From Liminaster sp964567855 (lineage in GTDB: Bacteria > Bacteroidota > Bacteroidia > Bacteroidales > UBA3663), in contig CAZMOE010000005.1 of assembly GCA_964567855.1 (NCBI GenBank), positions 54,122 to 118,121 of the forward strand: a stretch of 64,000 nucleotides of DNA. The letters run 5' to 3'. This document shows, one piece after another, positions 16,467 to 23,864 of this stretch (within the stretch, counting starts at the first letter, position 1; each line of letters starts with the position of its first letter). The translations under genes and the position numbers were made by a program. The notes under the pieces are model-generated. The model saw only the letters and a program-made list of their open reading frames with translations, was not told where the DNA came from and ran no database searches.

Positions 16467-16799
16467 ATGTATTTTGTGAAAAAGAGAATGGAAATTTCTG
16501 CGGCTCATAGTCTGCGGCTTTCCTATCAGAGCAAATGCGAAAATTTGCATGGCCACAATTGGATTATCGATATCTATTGTCGGTCGAGGGAATTGAATGA
16601 TGACGGTATGGTTGTAGATTTTACCCATATCAAGGAAATGGTTATGTCTCGTCTTGACCACCGGAATTTGAACGATATTATTCCGGTCAATCCTACAGCC
16701 GAGAATATTGCCAGGTGGATTTGTGAGCAAATTCCTTCTTGCTACCGCGTGGAGGTGCGGGAATCGGAAAATAATAGTGCTGCCTATGAAAAAGATTAA
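16467..16799 (+). CDS. queD: 6-carboxy-5,6,7,8-tetrahydropterin synthase QueD
   Basis: The 110-residue protein belongs to the 6-pyruvoyl-tetrahydropterin synthase family. It has the zinc-binding histidines in SAAHSL and LHGHNW and the catalytic acid pair at the C-terminus (VEVRES). QueD makes carboxy-tetrahydropterin from dihydroneopterin triphosphate, the first committed step of queuosine synthesis. Its stop codon lies 14 bp inside queE, so the two are translationally coupled. Confidence 0.92.
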   Translation: MYFVKKRMEISAAHSLRLSYQSKCENLHGHNWIIDIYCRSRELNDDGMVVDFTHIKEMVMSRLDHRNLNDIIPVNPTAENIARWICEQIPSCYRVEVRESENNSAAYEKD

Positions 16800-17331
16800 T
16801 GAGATCTTTTACAGTTTGCAGGGCGAGGGTTTTCATGTGGGGACTCCGGCGGTGTTTGTGAGGTTTTCCGGATGTAATCTGAATTGTTCATTCTGTGACA
16901 CCTCGCATGAGTCCGGCACTTTGATGAGCGATGATGAGATTGTAGGGCATGTCTGCAGCTTTCCGGCCGTAATGGTTGTGCTGACAGGCGGGGAACCTGG
17001 ATTGTGGATCGATGATGATTTTATAGACAGACTCCACGCAGCCGGAAAATACGTCTGTATTGAAACCAACGGTACTAGGCGTTTGCCTGCGACAATCGAT
17101 TGGGTGACTTGTTCGCCTAAAGAAGGGGCTGCGGTGTGTCTGGAGCGTATGGATGAGGTAAAAGTCGTATATATCGGGCAGGATGTGACTCCGTATGGAC
17201 AGTTGCCGGCAAAACATTATTTTCTCCAACCGTGTTCCTGTTGCAATACGGAAGCGGTAATTGACTACATTCTGGAGCATCCGCAGTGGCGTCTGAGCCT
17301 GCAGACTCATAAATTGCTGAATATCCGCTAA
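16786..17331 (+). CDS. queE: 7-carboxy-7-deazaguanine synthase QueE
   Basis: This radical-SAM enzyme converts carboxy-tetrahydropterin to 7-carboxy-7-deazaguanine. The 181-residue frame starts MKKINEIFYSLQGEG, a family hallmark, and carries the cluster motif CNLNCSFC (CxxxCxxC), then LTGGEPGL for SAM binding. A longer frame begins at 16708, but the family start is at 16786, overlapping queD by 14 bp. A weak hairpin follows the stop. Confidence 0.93.
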   Translation: MKKINEIFYSLQGEGFHVGTPAVFVRFSGCNLNCSFCDTSHESGTLMSDDEIVGHVCSFPAVMVVLTGGEPGLWIDDDFIDRLHAAGKYVCIETNGTRRLPATIDWVTCSPKEGAAVCLERMDEVKVVYIGQDVTPYGQLPAKHYFLQPCSCCNTEAVIDYILEHPQWRLSLQTHKLLNIR

Positions 17332-17361
17332 AGCAGGTCCGGGAAAAGGAGGCGGACTGCT
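17332..17361 (+). terminator. weak hairpin after queE
   Basis: AGCAGGTCCG (17332-17341) pairs with CGGACTGCT (17353-17361) with one bulged G. There is no T run, so this is a low-confidence terminator or processing site between queE and the transporter transcript. Confidence 0.3.
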
Positions 17362-17456
17362 GGATGTGCCCGAAATGAAATGCGATACCGGTTTATATCC
17401 TGAAGATATCATTTCTTTCAAAAAAGGAACCGTTATTTATTGTATGGATGTAAAGA

Positions 17457-17488
17457 TTTTGTTCTTTGTAAAAGAAACCTTATCTTTG
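17457..17488 (+). promoter_or_regulatory. promoter of queuosine-precursor transporter gene
   Basis: TTTTG (17457-17461), a 19-bp spacer and TATCTTTG (17481-17488) give a near-perfect consensus. Transcription should start near 17494, leaving a leader of about 95 nt that holds the preQ1-I-like element. Confidence 0.75.
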
Positions 17489-17538
17489 CCACCGCTTTCG
17501 CAATGAGCAGGATATTCCGCCGATAACATTGCATTATG

Positions 17539-17586
17539 CCGCTTCAAGCGGTCGTGTATTCTAGAACACCACGTAAAAAACAGGAG
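17539..17586 (+). promoter_or_regulatory. candidate preQ1-I-like riboswitch
   Basis: Just before the transporter ATG, P1 CGTG (17553-17556) pairs with CACG (17570-17573). It closes a 13-nt loop, TATTCTAGAACAC, close to the TTCTAGCTACAC loop of the B. subtilis queC preQ1-I riboswitch. The tail is TAAAAAAC (17574-17581), like the A-rich tail of that class, followed by AGGAG (17582-17586). Loop TTCT could pair with AGGA to make the pseudoknot and hide the start region. A separate small hairpin (17539-17551) lies upstream. The downstream gene belongs to a family often controlled by preQ1. Class membership is inferred from memory of the consensus. Confidence 0.5.
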
Positions 17587-17588
17587 TA

Positions 17589-18269
17589 ATGAAGCAGAAG
17601 GTATCTATTCCGTTTATGCTGCTGGGCATTCTTTTTAATGTCTGTCTTATTGCAGCGAATTTGCTTGAAACCAAGGTTATTCAAGTATTTGGCCTGACGG
17701 TTACGGCCGGGCTGTTGGTTTTCCCTATTTCTTATATTATCAATGATTGTATCGCGGAGGTCTGGGGCTTCCGCAAGACCCGTCTTGTCATCTGGACAGG
17801 TTTTGCGATGAATTTTTTCGTCGTCTTACTCGGTTCCGTTGCCGTATCTTTGCCTGCAGCCCCGTTTTGGGAGGGTGAAGCGCATTTTAATTTCGTTTTC
17901 GGCATGGCTCCCCGTATTGTCGTGGCCAGTCTGACGGCCTTTCTTGCAGGTTCCTTCCTTAACGCTTATGTGATGAGCCGTATGAAGTTGTCCAGCGGTG
18001 GGCGGCATTTCTCGGCGCGTGCCATCTGGTCGACAGTAGTGGGAGAAACCGCCGATTCTCTGATTTTCTTTCCTGTGGCTTTCGGAGGGCTTATCGCGTG
18101 GAATGAATTATTGCAAATGATGTGTCTTCAGATTATTTTGAAATCGGTATATGAGATTCTGGTTCTCCCGATAACGATTCGGGTGGTGGCTGTTGTCAAG
18201 AAGGTAGAGGGATGCGATGTTTACGATGAAGGCATATCGTATAAGTTCTGGAAGATAACCGATATATGA
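17589..18269 (+). CDS. queuosine precursor transporter (YhhQ family)
   Basis: This 226-residue protein has about six membrane helices and the YhhQ/DUF165 (VUT) signature: an N-terminal helix with NLLETK, FPISYIINDCIAEVWGFR (the conserved NDxxxEVxG) and VVGETADSLIFFPVAF. Family members import preQ0, preQ1 or queuine. It sits between queE and queC, but has its own promoter and a 95-nt leader. The cell may therefore both make and salvage the precursor. The start ATG follows AGGAG by only 2 nt, a spacing too short for standard Shine-Dalgarno use. Confidence 0.9.
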   Translation: MKQKVSIPFMLLGILFNVCLIAANLLETKVIQVFGLTVTAGLLVFPISYIINDCIAEVWGFRKTRLVIWTGFAMNFFVVLLGSVAVSLPAAPFWEGEAHFNFVFGMAPRIVVASLTAFLAGSFLNAYVMSRMKLSSGGRHFSARAIWSTVVGETADSLIFFPVAFGGLIAWNELLQMMCLQIILKSVYEILVLPITIRVVAVVKKVEGCDVYDEGISYKFWKITDI

Positions 18270-18299
18270 TATTATAACAATTCTATTAACTCGGGATTT

Positions 18300-18968
18300 A
18301 TGAAAAAAGATGCTGCTTTGGTCGTCTTCAGTGGCGGTCAGGATTCCACGACTTGCCTTTTCTGGGCGAAGCGCGAGTTTGAAAAAGTGTACGCTTTGAG
18401 TTTTATTTATGGGCAGAAGCATAGCCGGGAGGTGGAACTGGCAAAAGAGATCGCTCGCAAGGCCGGCGTTGAATTTGAGGTCATGGATGTCTCCTTTATC
18501 GGCAGGCTCGGCCGCAATTCTTTGACCGATCCGTCCATGGAGATGGATCGGGAGAAACCTGCTGACAGCTATCCGAATACTTTCGTGCCCGGCCGCAATC
18601 TATTTTTTCTGAGCATTGCCGCCGTGTATGCCCGCGAGCGTGGCGTTCGTCACATTGTCACCGGAGTTTCCCAGACCGATTTCAGCGGTTATCCTGATTG
18701 CAGGGATGCTTTTATCAAATCGTTGAACGTGACCCTCAATCTGGCGATGGATGAACAATTCGTATTGCATACGCCCCTTATGTGGATCGATAAAGCCGAG
18801 ACATGGGCGTTGGCCGACGAGTTAGGGGTGCTCGGGCTTGTCCGCGACGAAACTTTGACCTGTTATAACGGTGTACAGGGGCAAGGCTGCGGGCATTGTC
18901 CGGCCTGTGTATTGCGACGCGAAGGTCTTGAAAAATATTTATCGACTAAAAATAAGAATCATGACTGA
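18300..18968 (+). CDS. queC: 7-cyano-7-deazaguanine synthase QueC
   Basis: QueC turns 7-carboxy-7-deazaguanine into preQ0 using ATP and ammonia. The 222-residue protein has the PP-loop FSGGQDSTTC (10-19) and a C-terminal zinc site with CGHCPACVLR preceded by an upstream Cys. It starts 30 bp after the transporter gene and its stop lies within queF (8-bp overlap), showing tight coupling. Confidence 0.94.
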   Translation: MKKDAALVVFSGGQDSTTCLFWAKREFEKVYALSFIYGQKHSREVELAKEIARKAGVEFEVMDVSFIGRLGRNSLTDPSMEMDREKPADSYPNTFVPGRNLFFLSIAAVYARERGVRHIVTGVSQTDFSGYPDCRDAFIKSLNVTLNLAMDEQFVLHTPLMWIDKAETWALADELGVLGLVRDETLTCYNGVQGQGCGHCPACVLRREGLEKYLSTKNKNHD

Positions 18969-19416
18969 ATTAAAGGACCAGTTATCGCTGTTAGGTAACA
19001 AGACGACCTATCGGCAGGATTATGCACCGGAAGTATTGGAGGCTTTTGACAATAAGCATCCGGAGAATGACTATTGGGTGCGGTTCAATTGTCCGGAATT
19101 TACCAGCTTGTGCCCGATTACGGGACAACCGGATTTCGCTGAAATCCGCATCAGCTATATTCCGGACATTAAAATGGTGGAAAGCAAAAGTCTGAAATTA
19201 TATCTGTTCAGTTTCCGTAATCACGGCGCGTTTCATGAAGATTGTGTGAACATCATCATGAAAGATCTGATCCGGCTGATGGATCCTAAGTACATAGAGG
19301 TCACCGGTTTCTTCTTGCCCCGTGGCGGAATCTCCATTTATCCGTATGCCAATTACGGCCGTCCGGGTACAAGATATGAGGAAATGGCTGTCCGTCGGTT
19401 GCAGAGCCGGGAGTAG
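18961..19416 (+). CDS. queF: NADPH-dependent 7-cyano-7-deazaguanine reductase QueF
   Basis: QueF reduces the nitrile of preQ0 to preQ1, the last step before tRNA insertion by Tgt. The 151-residue unimodular protein has the T-fold layout with catalytic Cys in TSLCPITGQPDF and the substrate motif ESKSLKLYLFSFR. The ATG at 18961 overlaps the queC stop by 8 bp. A longer frame from 18871 adds only queC-overlapping sequence. It converges on the acyl-CoA synthetase gene. Confidence 0.94.
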   Translation: MTELKDQLSLLGNKTTYRQDYAPEVLEAFDNKHPENDYWVRFNCPEFTSLCPITGQPDFAEIRISYIPDIKMVESKSLKLYLFSFRNHGAFHEDCVNIIMKDLIRLMDPKYIEVTGFFLPRGGISIYPYANYGRPGTRYEEMAVRRLQSRE

Positions 19417-19493
19417 GCCTGTGCGGATGTTCCGTTTTTGCCGGCGACAGCATTTTTATCTTTCGGCCGGCTTGCATGAAGATCAAGAGGCGG

Positions 19494-21077
19494 TTATTGT
19501 CTCCTGATCTTTCTTGTTGCCGTGCGGTCGAAGGGTGCTGAAACCTCGACGAGTTTTGATACCTGGGCGAATTTGCTGAGTCGGGAATTGAGATGCTGTC
19601 GCATGTTGCGGAGGTAGCTTTCCGTCCGGCTTACCGCGGAGGCCGGGTCGAAGTAGACCTTCCCGATGATGCGCCCGTTTTCCTGATAGACGAGCGACTC
19701 TATGACATCATCCATTTCATTGAGTACGGCTTCTATCTCTTCGGGATAAATGTTTTCTCCGCTGGGTCCGAGAATCATGGTTTTGCTTCGTCCCCGCAGA
19801 TAAAGGTATCCGCGGTGCATTTCGCCGAGGTCGCCGGTCTTGAGCCATCCGTCGGGAGAAAGTACGGCCTCGGTCAGTTCCGGTTCCAGATAATATCCCT
19901 GCATGTTTCCGCCCCAACGGACAAGCACTTCTCCAACATGATGTTTTCCGGAGTCTCCTTCAAGGCGGTATTCGACCCCCTCTACCGCAGGGCCTACCGA
20001 CCGCAAGCGGGTGCGTCCTACCGGCGCTCCGAAAATGAGCGATGAGGTTTCTGTCATTCCATAGCCGCAGGTGTAAGGGAAGTTACCCTCCGAGAGAAAC
20101 TGCTCTGTCTGGCGGTCCAGAGGTGCCCCGCCGATGGCCAGTATCTGCAAACGGCCTCCGAAAACCTTATATAGACTTCTCGCGGCCCGCCGGTAGATGA
20201 TACGGCGTACCAGCGGTATGCGTATCAGATGTTTGGCTACCGGATGTCTTTGCAGTCTCGGTTGGATGATGTTGTGATAGATTTTTTCTATGATGAGCGG
20301 AACGATAAGCATTGCCGTCGGCCTGATCGCATGGAGGGCCGTGATGAGAATCTGGGGCGTCGGTTGCTGGGCCAGATAAATCACCTGGGCGCCGACCGAT
20401 ATGGGCAGCAGCATTCCGACCACCATCTCGTAAATATGGGCCAGCGGCAGGACGGAGAGGAAGACGTCGGACATGGTGACCGGATGAATCGGTGGGATTC
20501 GGGGCGGAACGTAGGTCAGGGCGGCATGCGACAGCATGACGCCTTTCGGGTTGCCGGTGGTGCCCGACGTGTAGATGATGACGGCGGTCTGTCGCTCATC
20601 GGTCGTTCCCGCGTCGCGGCGGGCGTTATCTGCTGTGTGGATATCGTTTCGGTGAGATTTTCGGGCGGCTCTTTGAAAGACTTCGGTCGTTTCAAGGATG
20701 TGGATGGCGGTATTATGTACCAGATTGCCGTGATTCCGCTTGAAGATCTTCTCACTTACGAGCAAGATGGTGGCTCCGCTGTGGCGTATGATGGTTCCTG
20801 CTTGAGAGACGGAGAAATCCGGAAGCAGGGGAACCAGAACTGCGCCCATGCAGGTCGTCGCCCAGAATGCGGCGAGCCATTGTATCGAGTTGCCGGCCCA
20901 AAGCGCCACGCGGTCTCCGCGGCCTACGCCTTCGGAGGCGAGCCAGCCGGCGACTTCGGTCTGCCATTGGTATAATTGGGCGTAGGTCAGATGTTCGTCG
21001 GGGCGATCGGATGTTGAACAGGCCGGCCGGTTGCCGTAGAGGGCGTTGGACCGGGCTAATAATGCAGCTAAAGTCAT
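19494..21077 (-). CDS. AMP-dependent synthetase/ligase (long-chain acyl-CoA synthetase-like)
   Basis: The 527-residue enzyme has the adenylate-forming motifs in order: VIIYTSGTTGNPKGVMLSH (P-loop-like A3), GYGMTETS (A5), GWLKTGDLGEM (A7) and the hinge GRSKTMILGPSGENIYPEE (A8). It should activate a fatty acid as acyl-AMP and pass it to CoA or another acceptor. The C-terminal domain is a little short and ends DRTATRKIRRQ, keeping the catalytic Lys (K in RKI). It is a single-gene unit, convergent with queF. Confidence 0.88.
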   Translation of the reverse strand: MTLAALLARSNALYGNRPACSTSDRPDEHLTYAQLYQWQTEVAGWLASEGVGRGDRVALWAGNSIQWLAAFWATTCMGAVLVPLLPDFSVSQAGTIIRHSGATILLVSEKIFKRNHGNLVHNTAIHILETTEVFQRAARKSHRNDIHTADNARRDAGTTDERQTAVIIYTSGTTGNPKGVMLSHAALTYVPPRIPPIHPVTMSDVFLSVLPLAHIYEMVVGMLLPISVGAQVIYLAQQPTPQILITALHAIRPTAMLIVPLIIEKIYHNIIQPRLQRHPVAKHLIRIPLVRRIIYRRAARSLYKVFGGRLQILAIGGAPLDRQTEQFLSEGNFPYTCGYGMTETSSLIFGAPVGRTRLRSVGPAVEGVEYRLEGDSGKHHVGEVLVRWGGNMQGYYLEPELTEAVLSPDGWLKTGDLGEMHRGYLYLRGRSKTMILGPSGENIYPEEIEAVLNEMDDVIESLVYQENGRIIGKVYFDPASAVSRTESYLRNMRQHLNSRLSKFAQVSKLVEVSAPFDRTATRKIRRQ

Positions 21078-21212
21078 GGCGCAAAAGATTTTTGAGTGCG
21101 GGTATTCGGGTTCCTTATATTTATTGAACTTCTACGCTTTGCCGGTGGTTGTCGCCGGCTTGCCAGGTTTTAGTATCTTTTGTCATTTTTCAGAGAAATA
21201 TTTATTTGTTTA

Positions 21213-21243
21213 TTGCAAAAGTCTGCGAATTGCCGTATATTCG
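21213..21243 (+). promoter_or_regulatory. ruvX promoter, near-leaderless transcript predicted
   Basis: TTG (21213-21215), a 20-bp spacer and TATATTCG (21236-21243) match the consensus. The ATG of ruvX is at 21248, where transcription is expected to begin, so the mRNA would have almost no 5' leader. Confidence 0.6.
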
Positions 21244-21247
21244 CAGC

Positions 21248-21664
21248 ATGGGAAGAATCTTATCGATAGATTTCGGCCGTAAACGTACGGGGATTGCGGT
21301 TACCGATCCGTTGCAAATCATTGCTAATGGGCTGACTACCGTTCCCACGGCCGGCTTGCTGGATTTTTTGTCGGATTATGTCCGGAAAGAGTCCGTCGAG
21401 CTTATCGTCGTGGGAGAGCCGCGACAGATGAATGGCGAGAAAAGTGAATCGTGGCGTTATATAGAGCCGTTTCTGGGCCGTTTGAGGAAGGCGTTGCCAG
21501 AAATTCCGGTCGAGCTTGCCGATGAGCGTTTTACCTCCGTACTGGCCCATCAGGCCATGCTGGACGGAGGGTTGCGTAAAATGGCGCGACGGGATAAGGC
21601 CCTTGTGGATGAGATCAGCGCATGTATCATTTTACAGACTTATCTGGAGTCGCGGCGGCGGTGA
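21248..21664 (+). CDS. ruvX: Holliday-junction resolvase-like / pre-16S rRNA nuclease RuvX
   Basis: The 138-residue YqgF/RuvX-family protein starts MGRILSIDFGRKRTGIA, which holds the first catalytic Asp of the RNase H-like fold. It continues with VVGEPRQMNG (second acidic site) and DERFTSVLA, then KALVDEISACIILQ with the last acid. Family members mature the 5' end of 16S rRNA. A frame extending upstream to 21149 is rejected, because the promoter lies inside the extension. It heads a ruvX-def-recA group. Confidence 0.9.
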   Translation: MGRILSIDFGRKRTGIAVTDPLQIIANGLTTVPTAGLLDFLSDYVRKESVELIVVGEPRQMNGEKSESWRYIEPFLGRLRKALPEIPVELADERFTSVLAHQAMLDGGLRKMARRDKALVDEISACIILQTYLESRRR

Positions 21665-21786
21665 GAAATGGCGCTCTTTCCCATCTGCTGTTTGCTGCCG
21701 GAAAGAATGTCGGCAAGGTCGTCGCGTCGTCCGGAGCTGGCGGAAAATAAAAATCTTTATATAAAAATCATAATTCAAGTGCATAT

Positions 21787-22341
21787 ATGTTATTACCGAT
21801 TTATTTATATGGTCAACCGGTGTTGAGAAAGACTGCGGAAAAGGTCACTGCTGACTACCCGGATCTTAAAGCCGTGATTGAAAATATGTTTGCCACGCTT
21901 TCCAATGCTCAGGGTGTCGGCCTGGCCGCCCCTCAGGTCGGTTTGGCCCTCCGGGTGTTTGTGATCGACGCTACCCCGGCGGCCGACGATTATCCGGAAT
22001 GTACCGATTTCAGACGTTGCATGATCAATCCGGAAATCGTTGACCGTAGCGAGGATACTGTCTCCGGAGACGAGGGTTGTCTCAGCATTCCCGGTATTTA
22101 TGAGTCTGTGCCCCGTTCCGAATGGGTGGTTGTTAAGTATGTGGACGAGAATTTCGAGGAGCACACCGAAAAGGTAACCGGATGGGCGGCCCGTGTTGTG
22201 CAGCACGAGTACGATCATCTGGACGGCAAGGTGTTTATTGACCGTATTTCGTTGATCCGCAAGCAGCTCATCAAAGGGAAGCTCTCGCAGATCTTGAAAG
22301 GCAAGGCGCGCTGCGCCTATAAGATCCGCGGCGTGAAATGA
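21787..22341 (+). CDS. def: peptide deformylase
   Basis: Def removes the formyl group from nascent proteins. All three metal-site motifs are present: GVGLAAPQVG (43-52), EGCLS (96-100) and QHEYDH (139-144); Cys and the two His bind the metal and the Glu is catalytic. The 184-residue length is normal. It follows ruvX by 122 bp, with no terminator seen, and precedes recA by 41 bp. Confidence 0.95.
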   Translation: MLLPIYLYGQPVLRKTAEKVTADYPDLKAVIENMFATLSNAQGVGLAAPQVGLALRVFVIDATPAADDYPECTDFRRCMINPEIVDRSEDTVSGDEGCLSIPGIYESVPRSEWVVVKYVDENFEEHTEKVTGWAARVVQHEYDHLDGKVFIDRISLIRKQLIKGKLSQILKGKARCAYKIRGVK

Positions 22342-22382
22342 GAGAAAACAATTATAATTAATTAAAACAAGTTACGCATATC

Positions 22383-23447
22383 ATGAAAGAACCTATTGAA
22401 GACGGACGGCAGAAACCGTCGGCAGAGCGATTGAAAGCTCTGCAGGCTGCGATGGACAAGATAGAAAAGAATTTCGGTAAAGGCTCTATTATGAAGATGG
22501 GCGATGACGAAATTGAAAATGTCGAGGTGGTTCCTACCGGTTCCATCGGCCTGAATGCCGCTTTGGGCGTGGGTGGTTATCCCAAAGGCCGCATTATTGA
22601 AATCTACGGTCCTGAGTCTTCCGGTAAGACTACGCTGGCGATTCATGCCATTGCCGAGGCACAGCGTGCCGGGGGAATTGCGGCGTTTATCGATGCCGAG
22701 CATGCCTTTGACCGTTTTTATGCCGAGAAGTTAGGCGTAGATACCAACGAGTTGCTCATTTCCCAGCCCGATAATGGCGAACAGGCTCTTGAGATCGCCG
22801 AAAACCTGATCCGTTCCTCTGCTATCGACATTATTGTCATCGACTCGGTAGCAGCTCTGACCCCGAAAGCAGAGATCGAGGGGGAAATGGGAGAAAACAA
22901 AGTCGGTCTGCAGGCCAGGCTCATGAGCCAGGCGCTTCGTAAACTGACTTCGGCTATCAGTAAAACCAATACGGTTTGTATCTTTATCAACCAATTGCGT
23001 GAAAAAATCGGCGTCATGTTCGGTAATCCGGAGACGACCACCGGCGGCAATGCTTTGAAATTCTATGCTTCGGTGCGTATCGATATCCGCCGTGTCACCT
23101 CTTTGAAAGACGGTGACGAGGTGATTGGTAACCAAGTGCGTTGCAAGGTGGTGAAGAATAAAGTCGCCCCTCCGTTCCGCAAGGCGGAATTCGATATTAT
23201 GTTCGGAGTCGGTATCAGCCGTGCCGGAGAAATCGTCGATTTGGGTGTCGATCTCGGCATTATCAAGAAATCCGGCTCCTTCTTCAGTTACAATGGCACG
23301 AAGATTGCTCAGGGGCGTGATGCCACGAAGCGTGTCGTGAGCGACAATCCTGAATTGGCTGACGAGCTGGAAGCACTGATCATGGCTAAACTCCGGGGAG
23401 GCGATGATCCGGCTATGGCTGCTGAAGCTTCTGAAAATGAGGATTAA
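22383..23447 (+). CDS. recA: recombinase RecA
   Basis: The 354-residue RecA has Walker A GPESSGKTT (76-84), Walker B IIVIDSVAAL, loop L1/L2 sequences and INQLREKIGVMFGNPETTTG. It drives strand exchange and SOS signalling. The C-terminal tail is acidic, as usual. It is the last gene of ruvX-def-recA and is followed by a strong terminator. No LexA-type box was recognised upstream. Confidence 0.96.
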   Translation: MKEPIEDGRQKPSAERLKALQAAMDKIEKNFGKGSIMKMGDDEIENVEVVPTGSIGLNAALGVGGYPKGRIIEIYGPESSGKTTLAIHAIAEAQRAGGIAAFIDAEHAFDRFYAEKLGVDTNELLISQPDNGEQALEIAENLIRSSAIDIIVIDSVAALTPKAEIEGEMGENKVGLQARLMSQALRKLTSAISKTNTVCIFINQLREKIGVMFGNPETTTGGNALKFYASVRIDIRRVTSLKDGDEVIGNQVRCKVVKNKVAPPFRKAEFDIMFGVGISRAGEIVDLGVDLGIIKKSGSFFSYNGTKIAQGRDATKRVVSDNPELADELEALIMAKLRGGDDPAMAAEASENED

Positions 23448-23480
23448 GTCTGAAGAAGAGTTGTTTTTTGAAAATCAGGG

Positions 23481-23510
23481 AAGGGCAGGGTGTTGTATCC
23501 TGCCCTTTTC
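23481..23510 (+). terminator. intrinsic terminator after recA
   Basis: AAGGGCAGG (23481-23489) pairs with CCTGCCCTT (23499-23507) around a 9-nt loop, followed by TTC. It lies 33 bp after the recA stop. Confidence 0.85.
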
Positions 23511-23800
23511 TATGAGCGGAGAACGGGCTCGGACGGAGGATTTTAGGGCTTTTGTTCCGGTGCCTGTTGCATGGCGGTTATTTTTACCGGATGTTTCCAG
23601 AAGATGTCGGGTGTGAGGAAACGGATGGATTTGCCGTGTCGTTTTTTAGTCGCTCATAACAGGCTTTTTGCCCTAAGATGTGCGAATTATGCGGGTAGTG
23701 ATTTCGTGAACCTTGTGAAAAATGCAACTTTCAGTTGTGGCCTGCCGTTAAAAAACGTAATATTCATGGCCGTTGGCATGAGGTGTATGATATTTTTAGC
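23511..23800. other. 290-bp spacer between recA terminator and chaperone operon
   Basis: Two short frames (70 and 84 codons) cross this stretch but have no family resemblance or start signals, and they overlap each other. Nothing else was seen before the -7 box at 23801. Confidence 0.4.
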
Positions 23801-23808
23801 TATCTTTG
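23801..23808 (+). promoter_or_regulatory. -7 element for chaperone/OstA operon
   Basis: TATCTTTG is a perfect -7 box, 56 bp before the ATG of the first isomerase. A TTG at 23773-23775 is 25 bp upstream, slightly too far, so the -33 part is weak. Confidence 0.55.
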
Positions 23809-23864
23809 CCATGTTTTTCCAGTAAGTTCTTGTAATTGCAAATTATAAATTTAAATTTTATCAT

